Shown piece after piece: positions 15,560 through 22,661 of a stretch of 31,744 bases of DNA (the stretch's first letter is position 1; each line of letters begins with the position of its first letter). The stretch covers positions 1-31,744 of the forward strand of contig NZ_QUFB01000035.1 in assembly GCF_003478335.1 (NCBI RefSeq). The letters are read 5' to 3'. The stretch comes from Clostridium sp. AM49-4BH (GTDB lineage Bacteria; Bacillota; Clostridia; Lachnospirales; Lachnospiraceae). Under the pieces are notes generated by a model. That model made no database searches, was not told where the DNA came from, and saw nothing but the letters and a program-made list of their open reading frames with translations. A program made the position numbers and the translations under genes.

Positions 15560-16231
15560 ATGGTAGTTAAAGGGTTCCCATTGATTAAGTTTCAGAGTGA
15601 AGAACGGATTGAGAGTTTACAAAACGGGTTGATTTATATGAATTCATTAGAATGGTTTCGAAATCATGAAAGTGATAACGGAGATGAAGTTATTGGTGAT
15701 TCATTTGAAGCTATGTTTCATATCAATGAAGGGAAATTTATTTTACCCGATACAGGTGAGAAAATAGAGATTAAAGATGAACTAATACAAACAACTTCAT
15801 CTAACGATTATGCTTATTGTATGTTTGGTGTTAATCCATACAGTAAAAATTTCAGTTTTACTGATGAACAAAAAGAAAATATTCAGAATTTTGGAGATAC
15901 AGCATTACTAATATTGGATAAAGATGAGTTTTTCAATAGATTGCGTACTGCTGCATTAAAAGAGGGATATGAAATATATGGTGGATTTGTCCAATATTAT
16001 GACGAAACACAAGATTCATTGAATCTAATTTTATCCTTGCTTTCCGGAATGCATAATATTGCATATTGGAAGCGGAAAAAGTATTGTTATCAACAAGAGT
16101 TTAGATTTTTGGTTCATACACAAAATTGCGAAAAGGATCATTTGGAACTGAATATTGGAGATATACGTGATATTTCAAAAGTATTTAAAACATCAAAAAT
16201 CTTAAATGCTGAGGTTGTAAAGATTAAGTAA
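15560..16231 (+). CDS. Unknown protein of the AT-rich cargo set (DUF2971-like by eye)
   Basis: The 223-residue soluble protein begins with IKFQSEERIESLQNGLIYMN, then EWFRNHES and GDSFEA. Further on it has DYAYCMFGVNP, a GGFVQYYDE strand and IAYWKRKKYCYQQEFRFLVH. The layout (a 'G-x-I/L-Y-x-N/S-x-x-x-F' start, a G-D/F-D acidic turn, and a late K-x-x-x-Y-x-x-E-x-R-F) resembles DUF2971-type proteins found in accessory islands. The likeness is weak and unverified. No nuclease or nucleotide-binding motif is seen. Start ATG follows TAGGAGGG. Its position between a HEPN protein and a PD-(D/E)xK protein suggests a shared function. Confidence 0.6.
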   Translation: MVVKGFPLIKFQSEERIESLQNGLIYMNSLEWFRNHESDNGDEVIGDSFEAMFHINEGKFILPDTGEKIEIKDELIQTTSSNDYAYCMFGVNPYSKNFSFTDEQKENIQNFGDTALLILDKDEFFNRLRTAALKEGYEIYGGFVQYYDETQDSLNLILSLLSGMHNIAYWKRKKYCYQQEFRFLVHTQNCEKDHLELNIGDIRDISKVFKTSKILNAEVVKIK

Positions 16232-16279
16232 CCAAGAGCTAATAGTAATTCAGGTTTTGAAAAAGGAGGGTGAAATGTT

Positions 16280-17296
16280 ATGAGTAATACACCAATACAA
16301 GCACTTCATAATTATCATCAAACAGCCAAATCGTTGAATTTAGCGAAAAGAATAGAATTAAAAGAGCTATTAGGAATAACAGAAGATGATGAAAAAAGAC
16401 TGGTTGGATTAGATAATGAAGACGAATTTATTGTAATTTTGTATGCATTAGAATGGGTTGAGTCGTTTTCTGGAATCGAAGAAGGCATTGCACAAGTAAC
16501 AAAAACCAAAACAACAGATTTTTTTGTTGAGACAGTACAAGGAAGAAAGTTGTCAATTGAGGTGAAATCATCTAAAGATCATGAAATATCCTTTACACGT
16601 AATTTGGTTGAAGAGAAGGAAGAGTTTTCTCGACAACATTCACATGAATGCTTTTTTGCTATAAAATTAGCAGGACTCTGGATGCTTTTTAGTAGTGAAT
16701 ATATTTTGAAAAGGGGTTGCAAGATTTCGCTAGAAAAGGATTATTTCAAATCTGAAATGAATGAGATTTTTGGGGAAAGATTATTTTTATTTCAAAAGGG
16801 TCTTGAAATCGTAACTACTTATTCAAAATCAAAAGAAGGTATTTGTGGAATAAAAAATGAGTATGGAAATGCAGTTCGTATTGCCGTAAAAGTAAATGGA
16901 AAGCGAAAATTTTTGATATCATCAAATAATAGTAGCTATGTTTTTTTGAGTATTGTGCTTGAAACCATAGAAAATGCAATGTCTAATCAAGAGCAGATTG
17001 TTACTCGTAAGGACAATGATGATACGATAGTGATTGAAAGGCTAAAAGAAAACTTATTTGTGCAATTTTCTAATATATTAACAGCACCAATTTTGCATAC
17101 AATGAATACAGAGTTAGAAGAAAATTATTCATTTCCAACTTATATTGAAGAAATGAAGAAAAAGGGGCATCAAAATTTATTGAGTCGTAAGTTGGTATTA
17201 GGAGCACTATCTTTATTTGATGATGAATACCCGATTGCAATTTCGTTTAACAATAAAGAATTTTATTGGTTGAAAGATATGCAGATAGATGAATAA
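16280..17296 (+). CDS. PD-(D/E)xK nuclease-like protein of the AT-rich cargo set
   Basis: This 338-residue protein has, after a helical N-terminus, TKTKTTDFFVETVQGRKLSI and then EVKSS: D80 followed 14 residues later by E94-x-K96 on the next strand, the D...ExK core of PD-(D/E)xK endonucleases. A supporting helix with YALEWVESFSGIEEG precedes it, as in many restriction-type folds. The C-terminal two thirds (about 110-338) match nothing I recognise and may be a recognition domain. The start ATG follows AAAGGAGGG. The gene ends 37 bp before copy 2 of the 89-bp element. A DNA-cleaving effector role is inference. Confidence 0.65.
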   Translation: MSNTPIQALHNYHQTAKSLNLAKRIELKELLGITEDDEKRLVGLDNEDEFIVILYALEWVESFSGIEEGIAQVTKTKTTDFFVETVQGRKLSIEVKSSKDHEISFTRNLVEEKEEFSRQHSHECFFAIKLAGLWMLFSSEYILKRGCKISLEKDYFKSEMNEIFGERLFLFQKGLEIVTTYSKSKEGICGIKNEYGNAVRIAVKVNGKRKFLISSNNSSYVFLSIVLETIENAMSNQEQIVTRKDNDDTIVIERLKENLFVQFSNILTAPILHTMNTELEENYSFPTYIEEMKKKGHQNLLSRKLVLGALSLFDDEYPIAISFNNKEFYWLKDMQIDE

Positions 17297-17332
17297 AAAA
17301 TATCTGTAATATAATAAAAGGTATAAAACAGA

Positions 17333-17421
17333 AACAGCGTCAGGGCAGTTATAAGTCGAGAGATTTGTAGCTGCCTTTTTTTATTGCTTTTGGACACGAT
17401 GTCCAGAAGCGGAAAGGAGAG
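17333..17421 (+). repeat. 89-bp terminator/palindrome element, copy 2
   Basis: This is the second copy of the 14318 element, clearly homologous and of equal length. It has a terminator hairpin (GGCAGTTA and TAGCTGCC, then seven T), the dyad TGGACA/TGTCCA with central CGA (one base less symmetric than copy 1) and GGAAAGGAGAG. It lies between the nuclease-like gene and the pcfB leader, and is probably the native copy, since it precedes core conjugation genes. Confidence 0.75.
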
Positions 17422-17423
17422 TT

Positions 17424-17462
17424 ATGAGATATTTATTACATAGGCTGTATGTTCCACCTTAG
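17424..17462 (+). CDS. Candidate 12-residue leader peptide before pcfB
   Basis: An ATG three bases after GGAAAGGAGA opens a 12-codon frame, MRYLLHRLYVPP, ending TAG. Its end overlaps a stem-loop: GTATGTTCC (17448-17456) pairs with GGAGCATAC (about 17465-17473) with one G-T pair. pcfB begins 38 bases after the peptide's stop. The strong Shine-Dalgarno and overlapping hairpin suggest translation-coupled control of the transfer operon. That role is inferred. Confidence 0.4.
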   Translation: MRYLLHRLYVPP

Positions 17463-17500
17463 CGGAGCATACGCACAGCAAATGCAGAACGGAGGTACTT

Positions 17501-17977
17501 ATGCAAGAGGAAGTAACGCAGAGAACAATCGCTCTTGTAATTAAGACCGCTAAACTGGATGCCAACGTCTTGAGGGTTGCAATGCAGATGTATCTGAACC
17601 ATCGCAGGCAGAAAACACAGAAAACGCATGGTAAAACTTCTGTGAAAAAGCTGGTTGGCGAAGGCGTGGGAGTTTCATCTATCGAAGTGACGGACGGCAA
17701 TATCAAATCCTTTGAGCGGGTAGCTCGTAAATATAATGTTGATTTCGCTGTCAAGAAAGACAAGACAACGCACCCGCCGAAATATGTGGTATTTTTCAAG
17801 GGCAGGGATGCCGATGCGGTAGAACAGGCATTCAAGGGATTTGTTTATGGTAATGAGAAACGAAAGGGCAGAACTTCCGTACGGGAGAAACTGAAACGCT
17901 TTAGGGATGCAGTATCACAGAATAAGAACAGGGAACGGAGCCGGGAAAAGAATAAGGACAGGGGGCAGAGCCTTTGA
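17501..17977 (+). CDS. pcfB: PcfB-family conjugation protein (DUF3801)
   Basis: The 158-residue protein matches the PcfB/DUF3801 family: EEVTQRTIALVIKTAKLDAN, then KTSVKKLVGEG, FERVARKYNVDFAVKKDK and YVVFFKGRDADAVEQAFKGF, with a highly basic tail (REKLKRFRDAVSQNK...). In pCF10 and Tn1549-like elements PcfB accompanies the VirD4-type coupling protein and relaxosome on the cytoplasmic side of the transfer machine. The start ATG follows CGGAGG. Its TGA overlaps the TTG start of the coupling protein by four bases, the usual translational coupling. GC content is visibly higher than the cargo upstream. Confidence 0.88.
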   Translation: MQEEVTQRTIALVIKTAKLDANVLRVAMQMYLNHRRQKTQKTHGKTSVKKLVGEGVGVSSIEVTDGNIKSFERVARKYNVDFAVKKDKTTHPPKYVVFFKGRDADAVEQAFKGFVYGNEKRKGRTSVREKLKRFRDAVSQNKNRERSREKNKDRGQSL

Positions 17978-20055
17978 GTAACATCATTGAAGGCATAACC
18001 AAAGACCTGAAGGCTATCCCGAAAAATCTGAAAGCAAAAGCAGGCGGTATGGATACCAAGAAGCTGGTGCTTTTGAATCTGTCCTATATCTTTGTTGGAT
18101 ATTTCTGTGATAAGGTTGCATGGCTGTGGAGAGTATCAGAAGGTACAAATGCTTCTGATAAGATGATGGCAGTCATGAACCGTTTTGATAAGCTGTTTGC
18201 CAATCCATTGCCCAGCTTACACCCAAGAGATTAATTGATTGGTGTGGCAGGTGGCATAGCACTGCGACTTGTGGTGTATTACAAAGCCAAGAATGCCAAG
18301 AAGTTCCGGCAGGGCGTAGAATACGGTTCCGCAAGGTGGGAAAATGCCAAGGACATAGAGCCATATATGGACGCTGTGTTTGAAAATAATGTCCTTCTGA
18401 CACAGACGGAACGGCTGATGATGTCCGGCAGACCGAAAGAGCCGAAGTACGCAAGAAATAAAAATATTCTTGTTATCGGTGGCTCCGGTTCCGGTAAGAC
18501 TCGCTTTTTTGTGAAGCCGAACCTGATGCAGATGCACTCGTCTTATGTTGTCACTGATCCGGAAGGAACGGTATTGGTTGAGTGCGGAAAGACGTTAAAA
18601 AGGGGCAAGTACAAGATAAAAGTTTTGAATACCATAAACTTTGCTAAATCCATGCATTACAATCCTTTCGCCTACATTCGGAGCGAAAAGGATATTTTGA
18701 AACTTGTAAACACGATTATAGTTAACACCAAAGGAGAGGGACAGCAATCCGGTGAGGACTTTTGGGTCAAGGTTGAAAAGCTCTACTATACTGCGCTTAT
18801 CGCTTATATCTGGTATGAAGCTCCGGAGGAGGAGCAGAATTTCGCAATGCTGATTGATTTGATTGATGCCAGCGAAGCCAGAGAGGACGATGAGAACTTC
18901 AAAAATGCCGTGGACTTATTGTTTGAGGAGCTGGAAGCAGAAAAAACCAATCATTTTGCGGTAAGACAGTACAAGAAGTACAAACTTGCTGCCGGAAAGA
19001 CATCGAAATCAATCTTGATTAGCTGCGGTGCGAGGTTAGCACCATTTGATATTAAGGAGCTGCGTGACCTTATGGAATATGACGAGCTGGAGCTTGATAC
19101 TCTGGGAGAGGAAAAGACAGCATTATTCGTTATTATTTCTGATACCGATGCCACATTTAATTTTGTGGTATCAATCATGTATTCACAGCTCTTTAACCTG
19201 CTTTGTGATAAAGCAGATGATGTTTATAGCGGAAGACTCCCGGTCCATGTGCGTATGCTCCTTGATGAGTTTGCGAACATCGGGCAGATTCCACAGTTTG
19301 AGAAGCTGATCGCTACAATCCGTAGCCGTGAAATATCAGCTTCTATTATTTTGCAGTCAAAATCCCAGCTCAAGGCGATTTATAAGGACAATGCAGACAC
19401 TATAGAGGGCAACTGTGATACCACATTATTCCTTGGAGGAAAGGAAAAGACCACTTTAAAAGAGTTGGCGGAAGTATTGGGTAAAGAAACGATTGACCTT
19501 TATAATACCTCGGATACAAGAGGTACGAGCCAGTCCTACGGTCTGAATTATCAAAAGACCGGAAAAGAGCTTATGAGTCAGGATGAGATAGCGGTCATGG
19601 ACGGCGGAAAATGTATCATGCAGCTTAGGGGCGTGAGACCTTTTTTCTCAGATAAGTTTGATATAACAAAGCATAAGCGGTACAAAGAGCTGTCCGATTT
19701 TGACCCGAAAAATGCCTTTGACATTGAAGACTATGTGAAGCATCTGCAACACCGCTTTAATCATATGGTCGGCAGATACAATGACATCTACCGGGTGCAG
19801 ATGCCAAACATTACACCTCATATATGCCGACACACCTATTATTCAAATATGGCAAAATCGGGAATGAGTCCAAAGACGCTGCAGTACCTCATGGGGTATT
19901 CGGATATATCGGTTACAATGAATGTGTACACGCATATCGGATTCGATGATGCTGAGGAAGAATTGAAACGGATGGAAGAGTATAGGAAGGCGCAGGCAGA
20001 GGTTGAGCAGAAGAAAGAGAAACCGATGTCGCAGAAGATGTTTAAAGTGATTTGA
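17974..20055 (+). pseudogene. virD4: VirD4-like coupling protein with in-frame stop, fused to a tyrosine integrase C-terminus
   Basis: A TTG start inside the pcfB stop gives 86 residues with one membrane helix (LVLLNLSYIFVGYFCDKVAW) and NPLPSLHPRD, then TAA at 18232-18234. The same frame continues at once with LIGVAGGIALRLVVYYKAKN (second membrane segment) and the coupling ATPase: Walker A IGGSGSGKT, Walker B MLLDEFANIG, and GVRPFFSDKFDITKHKRYKE. A leucine codon TTA changed to TAA explains the break. From about 19735, after DPKNAFDIEDYVK, the sequence switches to a tyrosine recombinase tail instead of the normal short coupling-protein end. Without read-through the product lacks its ATPase start and is non-functional. 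The other type IV secretion genes that normally follow are missing. Confidence 0.85.
19735..20055 (+). pseudogene. C-terminal fragment of a Tn916-type tyrosine integrase, in frame with virD4
   Basis: About 105 residues read HRFNHMVGRYNDIYRVQMP, ITPHICRHTYYSNMAKSG, PKTLQYLMGYSDISVTMN and VYTHIGFDDAEEEL, ending SQKMFKVI, a normal integrase C-terminus. The H-x-x-R box and the tyrosine nucleophile (VYTH) are present. The usual LMGHSD is LMGYSD. The arm-binding N-terminus, the first catalytic Arg and the Lys are gone, so it cannot recombine DNA. It shows that the element's right end (integrase) has been joined to the middle of virD4 by a deletion. Confidence 0.85.
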
Positions 20056-20068
20056 TGGATGAAAAGTG

Positions 20069-20097
20069 TTGACAGAAAGAGCGAGTGGTAATATAAT
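20069..20097 (+). promoter_or_regulatory. Full-consensus sigma-A promoter for the RNase H-RnlA gene
   Basis: TTGACA (20069-20074), exactly 17 bases, then TATAAT (20092-20097). The start codon is 30 bases downstream of the -10. Both hexamers and spacing are perfect, so unregulated transcription would be strong. Toxin-antitoxin operons often carry strong promoters held down by autorepression. No clear operator dyad is visible here. Confidence 0.85.
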
Positions 20098-20127
20098 TAT
20101 ATATCCATCTGATGTGGAGGAATTGTC

Positions 20128-21579
20128 ATGGGGAAAAAGAGTAAAAAATACTATGCGGTAAAAATCGGCTTTGTTCCGGGAGTGTATTTGACATGGGGGG
20201 AGTGTCAACAGAATATTAATGGCTTTTCGGGTGCTGTTTACAAAAGTTTTGATACCCAAGAAGAAGCTGAGCAGTTTTTGAGAGGAGATGTTGGCTCTGG
20301 TAAAGAAACAGATTCTGTAAAAAGAATATATACTGATTCTGAAGCTGTAGCTTATGTAGATGGTTCATATAATCCAGATACGAATGAATATGCATACGGG
20401 GCAATCGTTTTTTATGATGGTGGAGAAGAACATTTCGCAGAAAAATTCAATGATAGCGATATGGCTAAAATGAGAAATGTAGCAGGTGAAATTGAGGGTG
20501 CAAAAAGAGTAATGCACTTTTGTTTAGAACGAAATATAAAAGCTATTGATATTTTTTACGATTATGAAGGGATTGCTGCTTGGTGTACTGGTGCATGGCA
20601 GGCAAAACAGGAGGGAACCAAGGATTATAAGAAATATTATAATAGTATAAAAGATAAAGTAAGTGTTAGATTTGTTAAGGTAAAGGCTCATTCTGGCGAT
20701 ACATATAATGAATTGGCTGATAATTTAGCGAAGACTGCTCTTGGATTAATTGAAGCAGGATCTATTTCAAATAAGGATAATGGAGTAGTTGCTACTGGAA
20801 TCAAGCAAGAGGATTTGGTGGGAATATTGGATTTATTAAAAGAGGATTGTGATGATTTAGTGGTATATGAAAAAGAAATACCACATGGAATCCAATATGA
20901 ATTACAGATTAGTAAACCTACTAAGCAAAAATTATATGTAAATTATTACACAAATAAGAATAAGATATGGATAAGTGGAAGAAAAGAGGACTTGTTTAAC
21001 TCTTTTACAATGTATATTATTGAGCTGCTTGATGCAGATGAGATACCAGAGTTTCTTAATACAGTTCATAATTTAAATGTAGATAAGGATGTTGTTCAAT
21101 CGGAATTTGAAAAATATTTTCCACACGCATTGGGTAAATTGCCGGGAGAGATTACGAATTATTTACATCAGGCAGTTTATAATCTTCAGATTAATGGAGA
21201 CGTGTATGTTGCTAATTTTTTGGTTGAGCCAGCTATTAGACCTTTAGAAGGTATATTGAAAATAGCACTTCAAGAAAATGGTTTTCCTATTCGAAAAGAG
21301 GATAAAGACTATGATACTTTTTTTGTATTTAAGGAGAAAGAATTTGGCTATGTGATAAAAGAACAGTTTTTAGAGAATCCGCCAAGTAAAGAAATTCAAA
21401 AATATTTATGTAAGTGTTATAGATTTTATCGTGATAATAGACATACAATGTTTCATTGGGATAATCCATTGGGCGAGGATACTACAAGAATTATAAAAAC
21501 AGTAACTGAAGCGCATGTTATAATTCGAGATGTAGTAGCGTTAATAGATGAATATTATTCTATTAGAAGTAAATCATAG
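20128..21579 (+). CDS. rnlA: RNase HI-RnlA-type HEPN toxin fusion protein
   Basis: This 483-residue protein has three parts. Residues 5-50 are the RNase HI N-terminal hybrid-binding (viroplasmin-like) domain (YYAVKIGFVPGVYLTWGECQ, then FSGAVYKSF). Residues 72-208 are an RNase H domain with all four acidic ligands: D78 (AYVDGS), E121 (VAGEIEGA), D145 (YDYEGI) and D198 (NELADNLA), plus KAHSG. Residues 225-483 resemble RnlA/LsoA toxins: a TBP-like middle, EPAIRPLEGILK with E374, and RDNRHTMFHWD with R438-H-x-x-x-H443, the HEPN motif. The E-to-R spacing of 64 resembles the E258/R318/H323 set recalled for E. coli RnlA. An RnlB-like gene follows by 25 bp. It is predicted to be an mRNA-cleaving antiphage toxin. 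Confidence 0.82.
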   Translation: MGKKSKKYYAVKIGFVPGVYLTWGECQQNINGFSGAVYKSFDTQEEAEQFLRGDVGSGKETDSVKRIYTDSEAVAYVDGSYNPDTNEYAYGAIVFYDGGEEHFAEKFNDSDMAKMRNVAGEIEGAKRVMHFCLERNIKAIDIFYDYEGIAAWCTGAWQAKQEGTKDYKKYYNSIKDKVSVRFVKVKAHSGDTYNELADNLAKTALGLIEAGSISNKDNGVVATGIKQEDLVGILDLLKEDCDDLVVYEKEIPHGIQYELQISKPTKQKLYVNYYTNKNKIWISGRKEDLFNSFTMYIIELLDADEIPEFLNTVHNLNVDKDVVQSEFEKYFPHALGKLPGEITNYLHQAVYNLQINGDVYVANFLVEPAIRPLEGILKIALQENGFPIRKEDKDYDTFFVFKEKEFGYVIKEQFLENPPSKEIQKYLCKCYRFYRDNRHTMFHWDNPLGEDTTRIIKTVTEAHVIIRDVVALIDEYYSIRSKS

Positions 21580-21604
21580 AATATAGAAAGAAAGGAGCGG
21601 TATT

Positions 21605-21967
21605 ATGACAAAAGATTTTGAAGTGATAGGTTTGGCAGATAATCTGGAATATCATTATCTTGTGGTATTGTGCAAATCTGAATCGCCATATGAATTTCTT
21701 GATGGTATCGCTCACAGCTTGAATTCACAGATAGGAGATTGCAAAATCCTTATTGATGAAATATTACATGTAGGAAATACAGAGAAAAGATACATGGAAT
21801 TTTCATTGATAGATGGGAAATTGGTTGATGGAAAATTTGTACGAATACCTAAGTCAAGTGATTTTAGGGCTTTAAGTTGTGCTTTTTTAAAGAATAATGA
21901 TGTAATGGAAGGGTCAATTATATCGTCGGTTCAATATCGAATGATAAATAAAGGCATTGTGATTTAG
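21605..21967 (+). CDS. rnlB: RnlB-like antitoxin
   Basis: The 120-residue soluble protein (FEVIGLADNLEYHYLVVLCK, then DGIAHSLNSQIGDCKILIDE, RYMEFSLIDGK and SVQYRMINKGIV) fits RnlB-family antitoxins in length (about 120-125) and beta-alpha pattern. It follows the toxin gene by 25 bp behind AAAGGAGCGG, with no terminator between and a strong one after it. In E. coli RnlB binds the RnlA HEPN domain and blocks its RNase activity. The family call leans partly on the neighbour. Confidence 0.75.
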   Translation: MTKDFEVIGLADNLEYHYLVVLCKSESPYEFLDGIAHSLNSQIGDCKILIDEILHVGNTEKRYMEFSLIDGKLVDGKFVRIPKSSDFRALSCAFLKNNDVMEGSIISSVQYRMINKGIVI

Positions 21968-21991
21968 GAAAATGAAGTATATGAGCCTATG

Positions 21992-22022
21992 AAAAGTCAA
22001 GAATTGTTTCTTGGCTTTTTTA
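21992..22022 (+). terminator. Rho-independent terminator of the rnlAB-type operon
   Basis: AAAGTCAAGAA (about 21993-22003) pairs with TTCTTGGCTTT (about 22008-22018, one G-T pair) around a four-base loop and runs into a T tract. It lies about 25 bp after the antitoxin stop, closing a two-gene unit. Confidence 0.8.
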
Positions 22023-22052
22023 ATAATAAGTAAAATGGTAAATTGAAAATCC

Positions 22053-22094
22053 TTAGTAGTAACCCATCCCTTTTACTACTAACTTTACTACTAA
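22053..22094. repeat. Three copies of TTACTACTAA (one inverted, two direct)
   Basis: TTAGTAGTAA at 22053-22062 is the exact inverse of TTACTACTAA at 22073-22082, which recurs at 22085-22094; a degenerate GTAGTAATAA follows at 22098. Clusters of short repeats close to the integrase end of an element are often arm-type binding sites for the integrase N-terminus or excisionase sites. Here they lie 2 kb after the integrase remnant, next to a likely junction. Confidence 0.5.
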
Positions 22095-22222
22095 GCGGTA
22101 GTAATAACTTGCTAAAGCTTGCTCTGATTTGCCACATTCACACATTTCAGAGCATAACAAAAAATCCTCGAAATTCCTTGCAAAACGGGGCATTCCGGGG
22201 CAAAACAAGGAGAAATAAAGCT

Positions 22223-22267
22223 ATGATTAAAGTACTATTCATCTGCCACGGCAATATTTCAAAATAA
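22223..22267 (+). pseudogene. 5' scrap of a low-molecular-weight protein tyrosine phosphatase gene
   Basis: Behind CAAGGAGAAATAAAG, an ATG opens MIKVLFICHGNISK and then TAA. M-I-K-V-L-F-I-C-H-G-N-I is the exact N-terminus of LMW-PTPs (family C-x4-C-R-S: here the P-loop begins C-H-G-N-I), but the sequence departs from the family at the catalytic C-R-S-P and stops. The rest of the gene is not nearby. This is most simply the retained 5' end of a gene used or cut at an element boundary, its ribosome binding site included. Confidence 0.7.
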
Positions 22268-22382
22268 TATGGCAATGTCAACATTTAGGGCACAATGAAA
22301 CACCATCTAACTAAAATTACACCTTTTTTACACCTTTTGATTAGTTTGAAGCTAAGCTCTAGTATGATTTAAATAATTTTTT

Positions 22383-22412
22383 AAAACACATCAATAAACG
22401 ATGTGTTTTTTT
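22383..22412 (+). terminator. Rho-independent terminator before the replication cassette
   Basis: AAAACACATC (22383-22392) pairs perfectly with GATGTGTTTT (22400-22409) around a seven-base loop, followed by a T run. It lies only about 30 bp before the next start codon and follows no gene other than scraps, so it may end leader transcription or insulate the cassette. Confidence 0.7.
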
Positions 22413-22443
22413 ATTCCGCTTTTTAGAAATGGAGGTAAGTTTG

Positions 22444-22632
22444 ATGTTAAAAATCAGGTTACAGGGTAACAAAAAAGAGCTGAGAAGAATGATGAAGTTG
22501 TTAAAAAAAAATCCGAGGTACCAGATTAACTACACTTCGAATTTTATGCAGTGTGATAATAACAAATTTTATCGCTTATATTTGACAATGTATTTATGTC
22601 AAAAAGAAAAACATCAAGAAACTAAGAAATAA
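22444..22632 (+). CDS. Small DUF3970-like protein
   Basis: The 62-residue product MLKIRLQGNKKELRRMMKLL, followed by NYTSNFMQCDNNKFYRLYLT, resembles the short DUF3970 proteins: a beta strand, a helix, then a strand with F-x-R-x-Y. These are small and uncharacterised, and common in Firmicute mobile elements. ATG 22444, with GGAGG seven to eight bases upstream, is preferred to the in-frame ATG at 22429, which overlaps that Shine-Dalgarno. It heads the parA-parB-ssb-rep cluster. Confidence 0.65.
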   Translation: MLKIRLQGNKKELRRMMKLLKKNPRYQINYTSNFMQCDNNKFYRLYLTMYLCQKEKHQETKK

Positions 22633-22661
22633 TAATTTATAGAATACGGAGGGTCAGAATT

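Noticed and set aside
22053..22094. CRISPR-like repeats
   Set aside because: Units are 10 bp, in mixed orientation with no spacers of regular length; no cas genes in the window.
22043..22162. Open frame preceding the phosphatase scrap (starting MKILSSNPSLLLL)
   Set aside because: It is made of the TTACTACTAA repeats and has no ribosome binding site; only the last 14 codons, with their own ribosome binding site, are meaningful.
20056..22440. tRNA gene as the integration target at the element's right side
   Set aside because: No cloverleaf-like sequence or GGTTCRA box found by eye; the phosphatase scrap is a better junction marker.
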